Below, in pieces: positions 19,001-27,626 of a stretch of DNA of 64,000 bases. This DNA comes from Chromatocurvus halotolerans (GTDB taxonomy: Bacteria; Pseudomonadota; Gammaproteobacteria; Pseudomonadales; Halieaceae). The notes under the pieces were generated by a model that searched no databases, had not been told where the DNA came from, and saw nothing but the letters and a program-made list of their open reading frames with translations. Location: the NCBI RefSeq assembly GCF_004340525.1, contig NZ_SLWX01000008.1, forward strand, positions 62,001 through 126,000, written 5' to 3'. Position numbers and translations under genes: made by a program. Within the stretch, counting starts at the first letter, position 1. Each line of letters starts with the position of its first letter.

Positions 19001-19563
19001 CGCGTGCCGAACAGCAGGGTGAAGGCCGCCAGCAGCACCGCAATCAGCAGGGTGGTGTTGCCACTGTCATGCGCTGGGGGCGCGCCGCGATCGGCCACCA
19101 TGACGGCCCAGGCCTGATCCAGCGCCCGAAACTGCAGCGCGATATAGGGCAGCACCGCCGCGGTGGCCACTGCCGTAACCAGGATCGACAGGGACTGGCG
19201 CTTGCCGTAGCGGGCGCCGAGATAGTCCGCAATGGACGTAACCCGGTGGCGCACGCCGAGGCGCACCAGCCGCGCCAGGATCGGCCAGCCGAACAGGCAC
19301 AGCAGAATAGGCCCGAGATAGACCGGCGCATGGCTCCAGGGCTGGGCGGTAGCGCTGCCCACCGCGCCGTAAAAGGTCCAGGAGCTGCAGTAAACGCCGA
19401 GTGAGAGGGCATACACCCAGGGCCGCAGGCGCACATCGTGCAGGCTTGCGCCAGTCTGGCTGCGCCGGTCGAACCACCAGGCAACGGCAAACAGCAGGCT
19501 GACATAGAACAGCGCCAGGCTGAGCAGGTTGCTGAGTGAGGTCACGCCGGGCTCCGCGATCAA
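16018..19563 (-). CDS. crbS: Hybrid sensor kinase with SLC5 transporter-like sensor, CrbS-like
   Basis: The protein has 1181 residues. The first 500 or so form an SLC5-like membrane domain (SIADYLGARYGKRQSLSILV; GGISAATGMVIVATVSLAIM). A PAS domain lies at about 635-740. The histidine kinase has phospho-acceptor His821 (MSATSHDLLQPINAARLFLS), an N box NLLGNAIKYA and G boxes DCGPGIPPQDQVRIFDEF and GLGLGLAIVRR. The receiver has Asp1100 (VVLADYHLDAGDTGIDAL). This layout is that of CrbS/MxtR-type kinases, in which a transporter-like domain senses a carbon source, classically linked to acetate metabolism. Its target is most likely the convergent response regulator. Whether the SLC5 part still transports is unknown. 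Confidence 0.88.
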   Translation of the reverse strand: MIAEPGVTSLSNLLSLALFYVSLLFAVAWWFDRRSQTGASLHDVRLRPWVYALSLGVYCSSWTFYGAVGSATAQPWSHAPVYLGPILLCLFGWPILARLVRLGVRHRVTSIADYLGARYGKRQSLSILVTAVATAAVLPYIALQFRALDQAWAVMVADRGAPPAHDSGNTTLLIAVLLAAFTLLFGTRRLDGRERHPGMMNAIAVESLVKLLAFLAVAVFALVKLGSVALPDGATPAFPAPDASLVSAEFLAHTLLSALAILCLPRTFHVIVVEVQRFADARLMRWIFPAYLALFMLLAVPISSLGSAVQAGSASGLPSPDAFIQWLPLAYDAEWLALAVFIGGISAATGMVIVATVSLAIMITNEIAVPVLLRLRGDSSELILRLGENLRRVRQLTIVAILLAAWWVARWLAGIPWLSDIGFICFLAAAQLAPGLLAGLYWRRAQGVAVMAGLLLGLSLWLLLAALPAIQPGMAAPTVAANTAMAQALPASLALATLISLGGNTLLMVLLSILLRPSAADLRQAHAFLDEDSPVPTGDSVEALALSPVRMGQLQALLLPFISDDAYQRLWRELEERYQQRLLIADRAPRFVVQQVESLLAGVIGAASARRVLQQLEDSRQLAFSDLAGLIGDANQQYRFNRELLESTVESMLQGVSVVDSDLRLVAWNSRYEQMFDYPPRFLYVGCPIERVYRFNAQRGILGGSEASDDQIARRLAWLRQGSPHRLQRRMPNGRVIDIRGNTMPNGGFVTTFIDVTDYREMVAELEDAKQELEARVESGSRSLSESNAELRRENRLRSAAEARLREANLSRSRFMSATSHDLLQPINAARLFLSTLRSRREDDDALASTLGQIDDALQRAEQLIAELREMARLDAGRQQPQREHFAAAPLLQQLADEFGPAARRAGVRLRCRPGSLWLYSDRALVYRVLQNLLGNAIKYAAPGDVLLGLRRRGGSAELQVIDCGPGIPPQDQVRIFDEFERLEGGSRDDEGLGLGLAIVRRYAELLNLPLRLESRPGRGTLFSVTLPRGEVQLSEPAAENRGQAELAGARVLCLENDARVRSAMLSMLESFGCRVRAVADRQGLCDALAQEAVDVVLADYHLDAGDTGIDALRSVCSELAPPLPDGVIISADDGADTRLAAQAAGYRFLPKPVNPARLRALLRALLDARDVSADGARSEL

Positions 19564-19611
19564 CGGCAGGTGGCCGCGACTTTAGCATAGCGTGACCGGG
19601 TTTCTAGGGCT

Positions 19612-20643
19612 TCACTCGGGCACTACCTCTTTGATGCTCAAGCGGGTAACACCGTACTCGGTATCTGGCTCGGGGAACGTTCTATAGCGGGCATTGTTCA
19701 CATACAGCGCGCCGCCGAACATCGCGCCGCTGGCCACACCATCCAGATTGTCCGGGTCCGTAATGCTGCCGATCAGGGTGCCAGTGAGCATGTCCTTGTC
19801 CAGCTCGACCACCTGGATGCGGTCGATATCGTCGGGATCCGCAGGGTTGTAGGGCGTCATGATAAACAGCTTTTTCTGGTGCAGCACGATGCCATCGATA
19901 AAGCCCTGCAGCGGTGGCGTGACGATAATCTGGTCCGAGTGTCCTGTTAAAGGATCTACCCGATAAATGCGGGCGTTGTTCGAATTGCCGACGATCAGGG
20001 TCCTGCCGTCCGGCGTGGCGACAATGCCGTTTCCCTTGTAGTCACCGATTGGGTTGCCCTCTGCATCGAGACCCTGGTCATCCTCCAGAAAGTCGCCGCT
20101 CAGCGCGATCGGCAGTGCGTCGTCCTTGTTGGGCAGGCGGCCATTCTTCGCCAGCGGCAGCCGGTGCAAAAACGGCGCCGTGAAATTTGTGAAGTACACC
20201 GCATCACGCGTGATGGCCAGATCGTTGATCACCTGGCCGAATCCAGCCAGGTCATAGTTGCGGAGCTCTTCACCGGAGTCGGCATCGAAAACATAGGCAT
20301 TGCCGCCGACACAGCCCGCCACAAACAGGTAATTGCTGCGCGGATCGACGCGCATCCCCAGCTTGAAGCACTGGGTGAAGAGGTCGAAATCCTTCTCCGC
20401 AGGGACCAGTATTTCGCCTTCACCGCTGCGCAGATCCACCTTGTAGATGGAACCGTCGACGGAACCGGTGTACGCCGTAGAGCCCTTGCCGATGGTGAAT
20501 CCCTCCGGCGGGGCACCGGTCAATGCCGGCACAGTTGTGGCAAAGGCTTTTGCGCCGCCGCGGTCGGCCTGTGCAGGCAGGGCACAGGCGGCTACGGCCA
20601 GCGCAGCGAAAAGGCGGGTTCTGTTGATGCTCATCATGCTCAT
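19612..20643 (-). CDS. Secreted beta-propeller (SMP-30/YncE-like) protein
   Basis: The protein has 343 residues and a signal peptide (RTRLFAALAVAACALPAQAD). The mature part has repeated propeller blades with motifs such as GSVDGSIYKVDLRSGEGEIL, FVAGCVGGNAYVFDADSGEE, GIVATPDGRTLIVGNSNNAR and SGAMFGGALYVNNARYRTFP. It resembles SMP-30/gluconolactonase-type or YncE-type propellers. No clear catalytic metal site could be assigned, so I do not give an enzyme function. It is periplasmic or extracellular. It is divergent from the CadC-like regulator, which makes it a possible target of that gene. Confidence 0.72.
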   Translation of the reverse strand: MSMMSINRTRLFAALAVAACALPAQADRGGAKAFATTVPALTGAPPEGFTIGKGSTAYTGSVDGSIYKVDLRSGEGEILVPAEKDFDLFTQCFKLGMRVDPRSNYLFVAGCVGGNAYVFDADSGEELRNYDLAGFGQVINDLAITRDAVYFTNFTAPFLHRLPLAKNGRLPNKDDALPIALSGDFLEDDQGLDAEGNPIGDYKGNGIVATPDGRTLIVGNSNNARIYRVDPLTGHSDQIIVTPPLQGFIDGIVLHQKKLFIMTPYNPADPDDIDRIQVVELDKDMLTGTLIGSITDPDNLDGVASGAMFGGALYVNNARYRTFPEPDTEYGVTRLSIKEVVPE

Positions 20644-20860
20644 GCGAAGTTCCTCTCAGGGCTGGGTGCCCGGTTTATGTCGGGTGTAGCCGTGCCAGCG
20701 CACAGACTTTCACTTTGCGTGGCGGGGAGGGGGATTGCCTGATGAAATGCTGATATATTGCCGATGCAAACCTGATGTCCGTGTAAGAGGCTGTTTTTAC
20801 GATGATTATGGTGTTTTTCATGGCAAGCGTATGCTCGCCTGCGGGCAGGGGTCCGTAAGG

Positions 20861-23020
20861 ATGCCGGAGCCGCGGGTGATCGGGACCGGCGGCGAGAGTC
20901 CGGCTGTTCGCGCGTTCGGGCGCTGGCGATTCCACGTTGATACCGGTGATCTTGAGGACGGAACCAACACCCTTCGACTGGAGCCCCAGGTCGCGCGGCT
21001 CCTGGATTATTTTCTGATCAATCAGGAAACCCTGATCTCCCGTGACACCCTCATCGGCGCGGTCTGGGACGGTCGCGTCGTCTCCGATGATGCGGTCAAT
21101 CGCTGCATCTCCATCCTGCGTCAGAAACTCACGCCGGATGACCGCAACGCCTATATCGAAACCGTCATGCGCCGCGGCTTTATCAGTCATTTTCCATCCC
21201 CCATCGAGGCCGCAGTAGCCCCGGAACCCGACCCGTCACAGGAAACCCGGCCCGCTCTTGGGCAACGGCGATACCGCGCACACTTCTGGCGATTCGGGAT
21301 GCCCGCGGCACTGGCTGGCGTGCTTCTGGTCGGCATTGTGGTTCTGCGCGGTGCCGTGTCGCCCCCGGCGTCTGGCACGGTGCCCGTGGTTGCAGTGCTG
21401 CCCTTCACCTCGGTCGGGCTTTCCGCGGAGAGCGACTTTTTTGCCAAAGGGGTGCACGAAGACCTGCTGACGCAACTGGCGCAGCTGCAGTCGGTCCAGG
21501 TCATTTCGCGAACGTCGGTGTCCGGCTACGGCAACGAGGGTCATGACATCCGCAGTATCGGCCGTGAGCTGGGTGCTGATGCCATTCTGGAGGGCGGTGT
21601 TCAGTGCCTGGACGAGCAGATTCGTATCAATGTCCAGCTCATCGATGCCCGTAGCGATACCCACCTGTGGGCCGCGCAATACGATCGCGAACTGACCCCC
21701 GGCAATATTTTCAGCATTCAGACAGACATAGCGCGCGCGGTCAGCGCGGCGCTGAATGCCACCCTGACGCGGCAGGACATGAAGCAGCTTCAGGTCCTGC
21801 CCACACAGAACATGTCCGCCTACCGGGCTTATCACGACGCGATCGAGCTGCGAAAAAGGGAGGCCATCAGTACGCCGGCCTATCTCGCACACCTGGAAAA
21901 GGCGGTGGCGCTGGATCCCGGCTTCCTGCGGGCCTGGGCCGAGCTTGCCGGCGCGCTCAGTTTCGCCAGCATCAGTGTCAGGGATCCCGCTGCGGTGAGA
22001 CGCCTTGAAGACATTCTGGAGCGGATGCGCGCAATGGCGCCGCAGTCCTCTGAATATATCGTGGCGCAGGCTTATTACACCTACTATGTCCTCAAGGACT
22101 ATGAGCGCGCTTCTGCGCTGATTGCCCAGGCACGGCTGATGCGTCCCAGCGATACGCTGGTGCTGGAGCTGCAAACCTGGATACAGCGACGCCTCGGCGA
22201 CTACAGGGGTTTGATCGAGACGCTGCGCGAGGCAATGAGCCTCGACCCGCGGAGCGACTACTGGGTCTACCGGCTGGCGATAAATCTTGTTGTTGCCCAC
22301 CGCTATGACGAGGCTGCGGTGATACTCGACAGCGCACCGACGAGCACCTTCAGACAGGCGGCTCTCGCCAGCCTGCTGCGGGTGAGGCAACACCGTGAAC
22401 CGTCCCGCCTTCTGCCAGAGCTGATGGCACTGCAGAGTGAGTACAATGTCCCGGTACCTCCCGTGCAGCTGTGGGAGGCGCACATCGCCGCGAGAGATTA
22501 TCGTGGCGCCACGACAGTACTTGACGACATGCAGCGGGACGGACTCAGCGGGGATGATTCGGGTTATAGTTCGCTGATTGATCTTAATCTCGCCCGCGCC
22601 ATTACCGCGCGCTTACAGAGTGATGACGCAGCCATGGGCGATCTGCTTGCCGCAGCCAGAGCCACGGTAGACAAGCAGCAGGCGGAAGGTCGGTATGCGT
22701 TCGCGCCCGGCGCCGATCTTGCGCTGGCGCTACTTGCTACCCCAGACCCCCTTGGAGGCACGGCCGGGATCGAGCAGAGGGTTCGCAGCTGGCAACGGGA
22801 CGCGAGCAAAGACCTGGCGGAACTGACCAATAACCGGCATCACGCCTGTCGTGCGTTGGCGATGGCCGGAGCGGTTGCTGCAAGCGTGGAATGTCTTACC
22901 GCGGCGCTCGCAGCACCGAGCCTGGTGATGCCCTTTATCGAGCCGTTTCTGCCGTATTACGACCTGATCCGTGGCGACGCCAGGTTCGTGCGATTTCTGA
23001 TCGATCCTGAGCGGGTCTGA
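20861..23020 (+). CDS. CadC-like winged-helix membrane regulator with TPR repeats
   Basis: An OmpR-type winged helix lies at the N-terminus (ISRDTLIGAVWDGRVVSDDA, then VMRRGFISHF). One membrane helix follows (MPAALAGVLLVGIVVLRGAV), then a periplasmic FlgO/TolB-like domain (VVAVLPFTSVGLSAESDFFA; DAILEGGVQCLDEQIRINVQ) and several TPR-like helices to the end. It likely senses a periplasmic signal and controls transcription from the membrane. The frame is open to 20735, but the stretch 20735-20830 is AT-rich and reads like leader DNA. Starts at 20831 or 20861 are preferred, the latter having purine-rich bases upstream. Neighbours are a divergent propeller gene and an acylase 86 bp downstream, both possible targets. 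Confidence 0.82.
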   Translation: MPEPRVIGTGGESPAVRAFGRWRFHVDTGDLEDGTNTLRLEPQVARLLDYFLINQETLISRDTLIGAVWDGRVVSDDAVNRCISILRQKLTPDDRNAYIETVMRRGFISHFPSPIEAAVAPEPDPSQETRPALGQRRYRAHFWRFGMPAALAGVLLVGIVVLRGAVSPPASGTVPVVAVLPFTSVGLSAESDFFAKGVHEDLLTQLAQLQSVQVISRTSVSGYGNEGHDIRSIGRELGADAILEGGVQCLDEQIRINVQLIDARSDTHLWAAQYDRELTPGNIFSIQTDIARAVSAALNATLTRQDMKQLQVLPTQNMSAYRAYHDAIELRKREAISTPAYLAHLEKAVALDPGFLRAWAELAGALSFASISVRDPAAVRRLEDILERMRAMAPQSSEYIVAQAYYTYYVLKDYERASALIAQARLMRPSDTLVLELQTWIQRRLGDYRGLIETLREAMSLDPRSDYWVYRLAINLVVAHRYDEAAVILDSAPTSTFRQAALASLLRVRQHREPSRLLPELMALQSEYNVPVPPVQLWEAHIAARDYRGATTVLDDMQRDGLSGDDSGYSSLIDLNLARAITARLQSDDAAMGDLLAAARATVDKQQAEGRYAFAPGADLALALLATPDPLGGTAGIEQRVRSWQRDASKDLAELTNNRHHACRALAMAGAVAASVECLTAALAAPSLVMPFIEPFLPYYDLIRGDARFVRFLIDPERV

Positions 23021-23106
23021 GGCGATCGGGATCTCGAGTCTATTCTCATTAAGCTGTAGTCTCTGTCATACCATCGCCAGGCCTTCCAACGAAGAGCGAG
23101 AAAACC

Positions 23107-25404
23107 ATGCCAATAAAAACCCTCCGAAACCGGCTATTGATGCTTTTCCTGCTGATGCCCGCCGTGCTGATGGCAGGCGGCTGCACCTCGGAGGAAGAGT
23201 CGCCCGCCTCTGCGTCTGCCTCCGCGTCTGCGACGGACCCGGAGCTGCAGCGCCTGCAGGCTATCGCCGAGCGCGTCACCATCATGCGCGACGACTTCGG
23301 CGTGGCGCATGTGTACGCCGGCACGGATGCCGATGCCGCCTTCGGTTTTCTCTATGCGCAGGCCGAGGATGATTTTCCGCGCATCGAGCGCAACTACATC
23401 TGGGCCACCGGTCGCCTGGCGGAAGTGGAGGGTGAGTCCGCGCTGTACAGCGATCTGCGGGCGAAACTCTATATGACGCAGGATGAGGCGCGCGCCGCCT
23501 ACGCCGCCTCGCCCGACTGGCTGCAGGCCCTGTGCGATGCCTTTGCCGACGGCCTGAATTATTACCTTGCCACGCACCCCCAGGTGCAGCCGCAGCTGCT
23601 GACCCGTTTCGAGCCCTGGATGCCTTTCTACTTCTTCGAGGGTTCCATCGGTGGTGACATCGAGGCCATCGGGCTGCCCGGTATCGAGGCGTTCTATTCT
23701 CAGGTCGGGCAGCGGGTGGACGAACTGCCGGTCGCCTCGGCGCCGGCAAGGATGCAGACCCCACGCGTGGCGCAGCGTCAGCCGGCCCCGGCGCCGCTGT
23801 CGCAGACCCTCTTCGACGAACCCTCCGGCTCCAATGGCTTCGCCGTGACCGGCGCGAAATCCGAATCCGGCAACGCGATCCTGCTGATCAACCCCCACAC
23901 CAGCTTTTACTTCAGGGGTGAATATCACGTGGTCAGCGAGGAGGGTCTGAACGCCTACGGCGCCTCCACCTGGGGGCAGTTCTTTATTTACCAGGGCTTC
24001 AACGAAAGCACCGGCTGGATGCACACCAGCACCCGCGCCGATTTCATCGACGAATTCGTGCAGGACGTGGTGAGCGAGAACGGCCAGCTGATGTACCGCT
24101 ATGGCGATGAGCTGCGTCCGCTCGAGGTGATGGAGACGACCCTGCGCTATCGCGATGGCGACACTCTGAGGGAGCGGCGTTTCCCGCTGTATCGCACCCA
24201 TCAGGGGCCGATCACTCACAGCATGGAGGGCCAGTGGGTGGCGACGCGCATCAACTGGAATCCGGTGGACGCCCTGCGACAGTCCTACCTGCGCATGAAG
24301 ACCTCGGACTACGACGGCTTCCGCGAGGTCATGGACATCCGCACCAATTCCTCCAACAACACGGTGTTTGCGGATGCGAAGGGCAATATTGCCTACTTTC
24401 ACGGCAACTTCATGCCGCGGCGCGATCCGCAGTTTGATTACTCGATGCCCGTTGACGGCAGCAACCCCGCCACTGACTGGCAGGGGGTGCACGAGGTGGA
24501 GGAAACCGTGATGCGGGTGAATCCCCCCAATGACTGGCTGCAGAACACCAACGCCACGCCGTTCACGGTGGCCGGGGCTGACAGTCCGAAGCCTGAAGAC
24601 TACCCCGTCTACATGGCCCCGGATGCGGAAAACTTCCGCGGCCTGCAGGCGGTCAGTCTGCTGGAGGCCACGCCGCCGCTGACCATCGACAGCATGATTG
24701 CGCTGGCCTATGACAGCTACCTGCAGGGCTTTGCACAGCTGATACCGGGCCTGGTGTCGGCCTGGGAGGCGAATGCCGCCGAGTGGCCGCAGCTGGAGCA
24801 GGCCATTGACGTCCTGCGTGACTGGGACCTGCGGGTGAGTGCAGACTCGGTGCCCATGTCGCTGGCGCATTTTTACGGCATGAATGCCGCGCAGCGCATC
24901 GACACACCCACGGACATGAGCCGGATGGAACAGATCAACTGGCTGGGCACCGACAGCCCGGAAGATGAACGCCTGGGCGTATTCAGTGAAACACTGCTCG
25001 AGCTGGAAGGTGCCTTCGGCAGCTGGGCGACGCCCTGGGGCGAGATCAACCGCTACCAGCGCCTGACCGGCGACATCGATCATCAGTATGACGATGAGGC
25101 CCCGAGCCTGCCGGTGGGCATGGCCTCCTCACGCTGGGGCGCGCTCGCCTCCTACGGCGCCCGCGCCTATCCCGGCACGGATCGGATCTACGGGACATCC
25201 GGCAACAGCTTTGTCGCCGTGGTGGAGTTCGGGGAGCGAGTGAGGGCGAAATCACTGCTGGCGGGTGGCCAGAGCTCCGATCCGGAATCACCGCATTTTG
25301 ATGATCAGGCGCTGCGCTACATCAACCGGGAGTTCAAGGACGTGGCGTACTACCGCGAGGACGTGAAGAAGCGGGCCGTGAGAACCTATCATCCCGGTGA
25401 GTGA
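23107..25404 (+). CDS. Penicillin-acylase-family Ntn hydrolase, lipoprotein type
   Basis: The protein has 765 residues. The N-terminus is a lipoprotein-like signal (LLMPAVLMAGGC) with a low-complexity serine/alanine linker after the cysteine. The alpha part carries IMRDDFGVAHVYAGTDADAA and GFLYAQAEDDFPRIERNY. The self-processing site is Gly241-Ser242 (EPSGSNGFAVTGAKSESGN), where Ser242 would become the catalytic N-terminal residue of the beta chain. The family hydrolyses amide bonds of acylated compounds such as beta-lactams, acyl-homoserine lactones or acyl-amino acids. The substrate is unknown. A second, quite different acylase lies at 33448-35874. Confidence 0.88.
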   Translation: MPIKTLRNRLLMLFLLMPAVLMAGGCTSEEESPASASASASATDPELQRLQAIAERVTIMRDDFGVAHVYAGTDADAAFGFLYAQAEDDFPRIERNYIWATGRLAEVEGESALYSDLRAKLYMTQDEARAAYAASPDWLQALCDAFADGLNYYLATHPQVQPQLLTRFEPWMPFYFFEGSIGGDIEAIGLPGIEAFYSQVGQRVDELPVASAPARMQTPRVAQRQPAPAPLSQTLFDEPSGSNGFAVTGAKSESGNAILLINPHTSFYFRGEYHVVSEEGLNAYGASTWGQFFIYQGFNESTGWMHTSTRADFIDEFVQDVVSENGQLMYRYGDELRPLEVMETTLRYRDGDTLRERRFPLYRTHQGPITHSMEGQWVATRINWNPVDALRQSYLRMKTSDYDGFREVMDIRTNSSNNTVFADAKGNIAYFHGNFMPRRDPQFDYSMPVDGSNPATDWQGVHEVEETVMRVNPPNDWLQNTNATPFTVAGADSPKPEDYPVYMAPDAENFRGLQAVSLLEATPPLTIDSMIALAYDSYLQGFAQLIPGLVSAWEANAAEWPQLEQAIDVLRDWDLRVSADSVPMSLAHFYGMNAAQRIDTPTDMSRMEQINWLGTDSPEDERLGVFSETLLELEGAFGSWATPWGEINRYQRLTGDIDHQYDDEAPSLPVGMASSRWGALASYGARAYPGTDRIYGTSGNSFVAVVEFGERVRAKSLLAGGQSSDPESPHFDDQALRYINREFKDVAYYREDVKKRAVRTYHPGE

Positions 25405-25452
25405 GCGACGAGCAAAGCCCTGGGCCATGCAGGCCCACACCAGGCTGCCATG

Positions 25453-26799
25453 TTACAGCGGTTCACTGAGAATCCCGAGCATGGTCTTTATGCCCTCGCG
25501 ATAGTTGCCAAGGCGCAGGGTCTCGTTGGGACTGTGCTGGTTGTTGTCGCGATTGACCGTTGGCACCGTCACGGCGGGAATGCCCAGCGTGGTGACAAAG
25601 GGCGATATGGGAATCGAGCCACCACTCATGCGTATCAGAATCGGCTCCTCGCCAAAGGCGCGATCCAGCGCACTGCGCAGCCAGAGACCGACGTCGGCGT
25701 CGAAGTCTGTGCGAAAAGACTGGTAGGAATACTCGTGGGTGAACGTGGCGACTCTCTCGTGCGCCATGCGCGTGCGCTTGTCGGGCACGGCATCGGTCAC
25801 GAAAAAGCCCTGCTCACGAACGTGTTCGCGCACGCTGTCGATCAGGTGCTGCGGATCGGGCTCCAGCAGCAGCCGGATGTCCAGCTCCGCTCGCGCCCAA
25901 CCCGGCACGATGGTCCGCACCTTGTCATCAATCCAGCCCGACTGCATGCCGCGGATGTTCCGCGACGGATACTGCATCGCCTCCTGGTAATAGCTGCCGA
26001 CCTGGTCGACGGAGCCCGGCTGCAGCCGGTCTCTTATCTCCGCGTCGTCATCCGGTACCGCGCGCAGCAGCTGCTCGGTGTCGGCATCGATGGCAATGCC
26101 GTCATAGAAGCCGGGGATTGTAACGCGTCCCTCGGCATCCTTCATGGAGGCCAGCAGCTGCGCCAGACGCAGGGCCGGGTTGGGTGCGTAGTTGCCGAAG
26201 TGCCCGCTGTGCTGCGGCACCACGGGTCCATAGGTGGTGAGAGTGATCGTCGCGATGCCGCGGGCGGCAAAGGTCAGTGTCGGGCGGTTGGTGATATGCC
26301 GCGGGCCATTGAAAATGATGAGCATGTCGGCGGCCAGCAGCTCGCGGTTAGTCTCAACCGCCTGCGGAAGATTAGGTGAACCCAGCTCTTCCTCGAAGTC
26401 CATGATGACTTTCATGTTGAAGTTCGGCGCACGCCCTGCCGACCGCATGGCATCCAGCGCCGCGAGACACATTGCGACAGGCCCCTTGGCGTCGGAGGCC
26501 GAGCGCGCGAACACACGCATCTCATCGTCGTAGCTGTCGATCTCGTCCCAGGGTATTTCCACGAAGCCTCCGCTGCCGTCGGGTGTCTTCAGCGCGGGCC
26601 GGTAGGGGCTGTCCTGAAACCAGGCGTTCGGGTCTACCGGCTGGCCGTCCAGCTGCAGGTAGATGAGCACCGTTTTCCCGGCAGCATCCTGCGGCCGCTC
26701 GGCGAGCAGCAGCGGGGCTCCCTGCGTGGTAATCCGCCGGGTGGTGAAGCCGCGCTGTCGCGTCGGATAGTGGCGTGGATCGTGCGGTTTTCCTTGTCG
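25453..26799 (-). pseudogene. M20 metallopeptidase, 5'-truncated
   Basis: The frame carries an M20 dipeptidase-like body: the metal-ligand region FARSASDAKGPVAM, the general-base segment FEEELGSPNL, the lid domain and SGGSIPISPFVTTLGIPAV. Family members normally start with a signal peptide and some 90-100 residues before the helix that ends here as RGFTTRRITTQGAPLLLAER. In this gene the frame is closed by a stop at 26800-26802, only about 20 codons before that helix, and the bases in between do not look like M20. The only starts are internal, such as GTG at 26670. The usual first metal-ligand histidine (HxDGQP) is glutamine here (LQLDGQPVDP). I read it as a truncated, probably inactive gene. 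A short active form cannot be excluded. Confidence 0.65.
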
Positions 26800-26910
26800 T
26801 TATCGTTGCTCTTGGATACCGCAGCATCCGCATAAACGCATTGACGGGCAAACCAGTGGCCCGCTAGCGGTGCGATCTGCAGCGCCCCGGAAAGTGAGCC
26901 GAGCAAAACT

Positions 26911-26935
26911 GGCATATATTGCCAATATTGCTATC
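26911..26935. promoter_or_regulatory. Inverted-repeat operator candidate of the ParDE module
   Basis: An AT-rich block before the antitoxin gene contains GGCA-TATAT-TGCC (26911-26923) and a second, overlapping half-symmetric copy (GCCAATATTGC). Type II antitoxins usually repress their own operon by binding such repeats. The composition contrasts with the GC-rich surroundings. Confidence 0.4.
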
Positions 26936-26957
26936 ATCAAGGCAGAGACAATGAGAG

Positions 26958-27239
26958 ATGCTTATGCCGACAAGAAACGTGGTTCTGACAGAGCAGCAGG
27001 AGATTTTTGTGGGAAAACTGGTCGAGGCGGGCCGCTATCAGAATGCCAGCGAAGTCCTGCGTGACGGGCTTCGTCTCCTGGAGCACCGGGTGCAGCGACG
27101 TGAGGCCGAGCTGGCCGATATCAAAGCCGGTGTCATCGCGGGTTTTGATCAGGTCAAGCGAGAGGAGTTTGCCGCGGGATCGGGTGAAGAGGCCATTGAA
27201 AGGGCATTCGAGCGCGCTTCTCGCAAGCATGGTTTGTGA
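26958..27239 (+). CDS. parD: ParD-like antitoxin (type II toxin-antitoxin)
   Basis: The protein has 93 residues. The N-terminal ribbon-helix-helix reads NVVLTEQQEIFVGKLVEAGR, followed by the ParD signature YQNASEVLRDGLRLLEHRV. A charged, probably disordered C-terminal arm that would wrap the toxin follows. A second ATG at 26964 could also be the start. The stop overlaps the GTG start of the toxin gene. The pair lies directly behind the broken 5' end of the M20 peptidase gene. Confidence 0.85.
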   Translation: MLMPTRNVVLTEQQEIFVGKLVEAGRYQNASEVLRDGLRLLEHRVQRREAELADIKAGVIAGFDQVKREEFAAGSGEEAIERAFERASRKHGL

Positions 27240-27559
27240 GGGGTTACCGGTTAACACCGCAGGCTGAACGGACGCTTGAAGCGATTATTCTCTGGACGAT
27301 CGAGAACTTCGGCATCGATCAGGCAGAAAGTTACAAGAATCAGTTGATCAATCGGTTATCAGCGCTCGCTGCAGACGAGCTGCCTCATGGGATATCGTGC
27401 AACAGCTTGCTTGCTGGGGAGCGTGAAGTCGATGACCTTGAGTACTATCGAGAAGGTCGGCACTTCATCATTTATAGAAATACCAAAGGCGGTCTTCTCG
27501 TGCTGGATTTCATTCACGGATCTCGTAATCTGCCGGCCATTCTTGCGGAGTTGGGCTGA
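27236..27559 (+). CDS. parE: ParE-like toxin (RelE/ParE superfamily)
   Basis: The protein has 107 residues with the ParE fold pattern: YRLTPQAERTLEAIILWTIE, then QLINRLSALAADE, and the C-terminal strand pair GRHFIIYRNTKGGLLVLDFI followed by HGSRNLPAIL. ParE proteins poison DNA gyrase. That target is inferred here from the family. The gene starts at GTG 27236, overlapping the antitoxin stop by 4 bp, which is the normal coupling for such pairs. Confidence 0.85.
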   Translation: MRGYRLTPQAERTLEAIILWTIENFGIDQAESYKNQLINRLSALAADELPHGISCNSLLAGEREVDDLEYYREGRHFIIYRNTKGGLLVLDFIHGSRNLPAILAELG

Positions 27560-27626
27560 AAATCCGTGAATCGCCCGGCTTGAGCCGTCGTGCTTCAATG
27601 CTGCTGCCATTTACCCCCGCACACCA

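Noticed and set aside
23134-25083. Minus-strand frame of 649 codons opposite the first acylase
   Set aside because: Antisense shadow with no recognisable protein features; the plus-strand acylase is certain.
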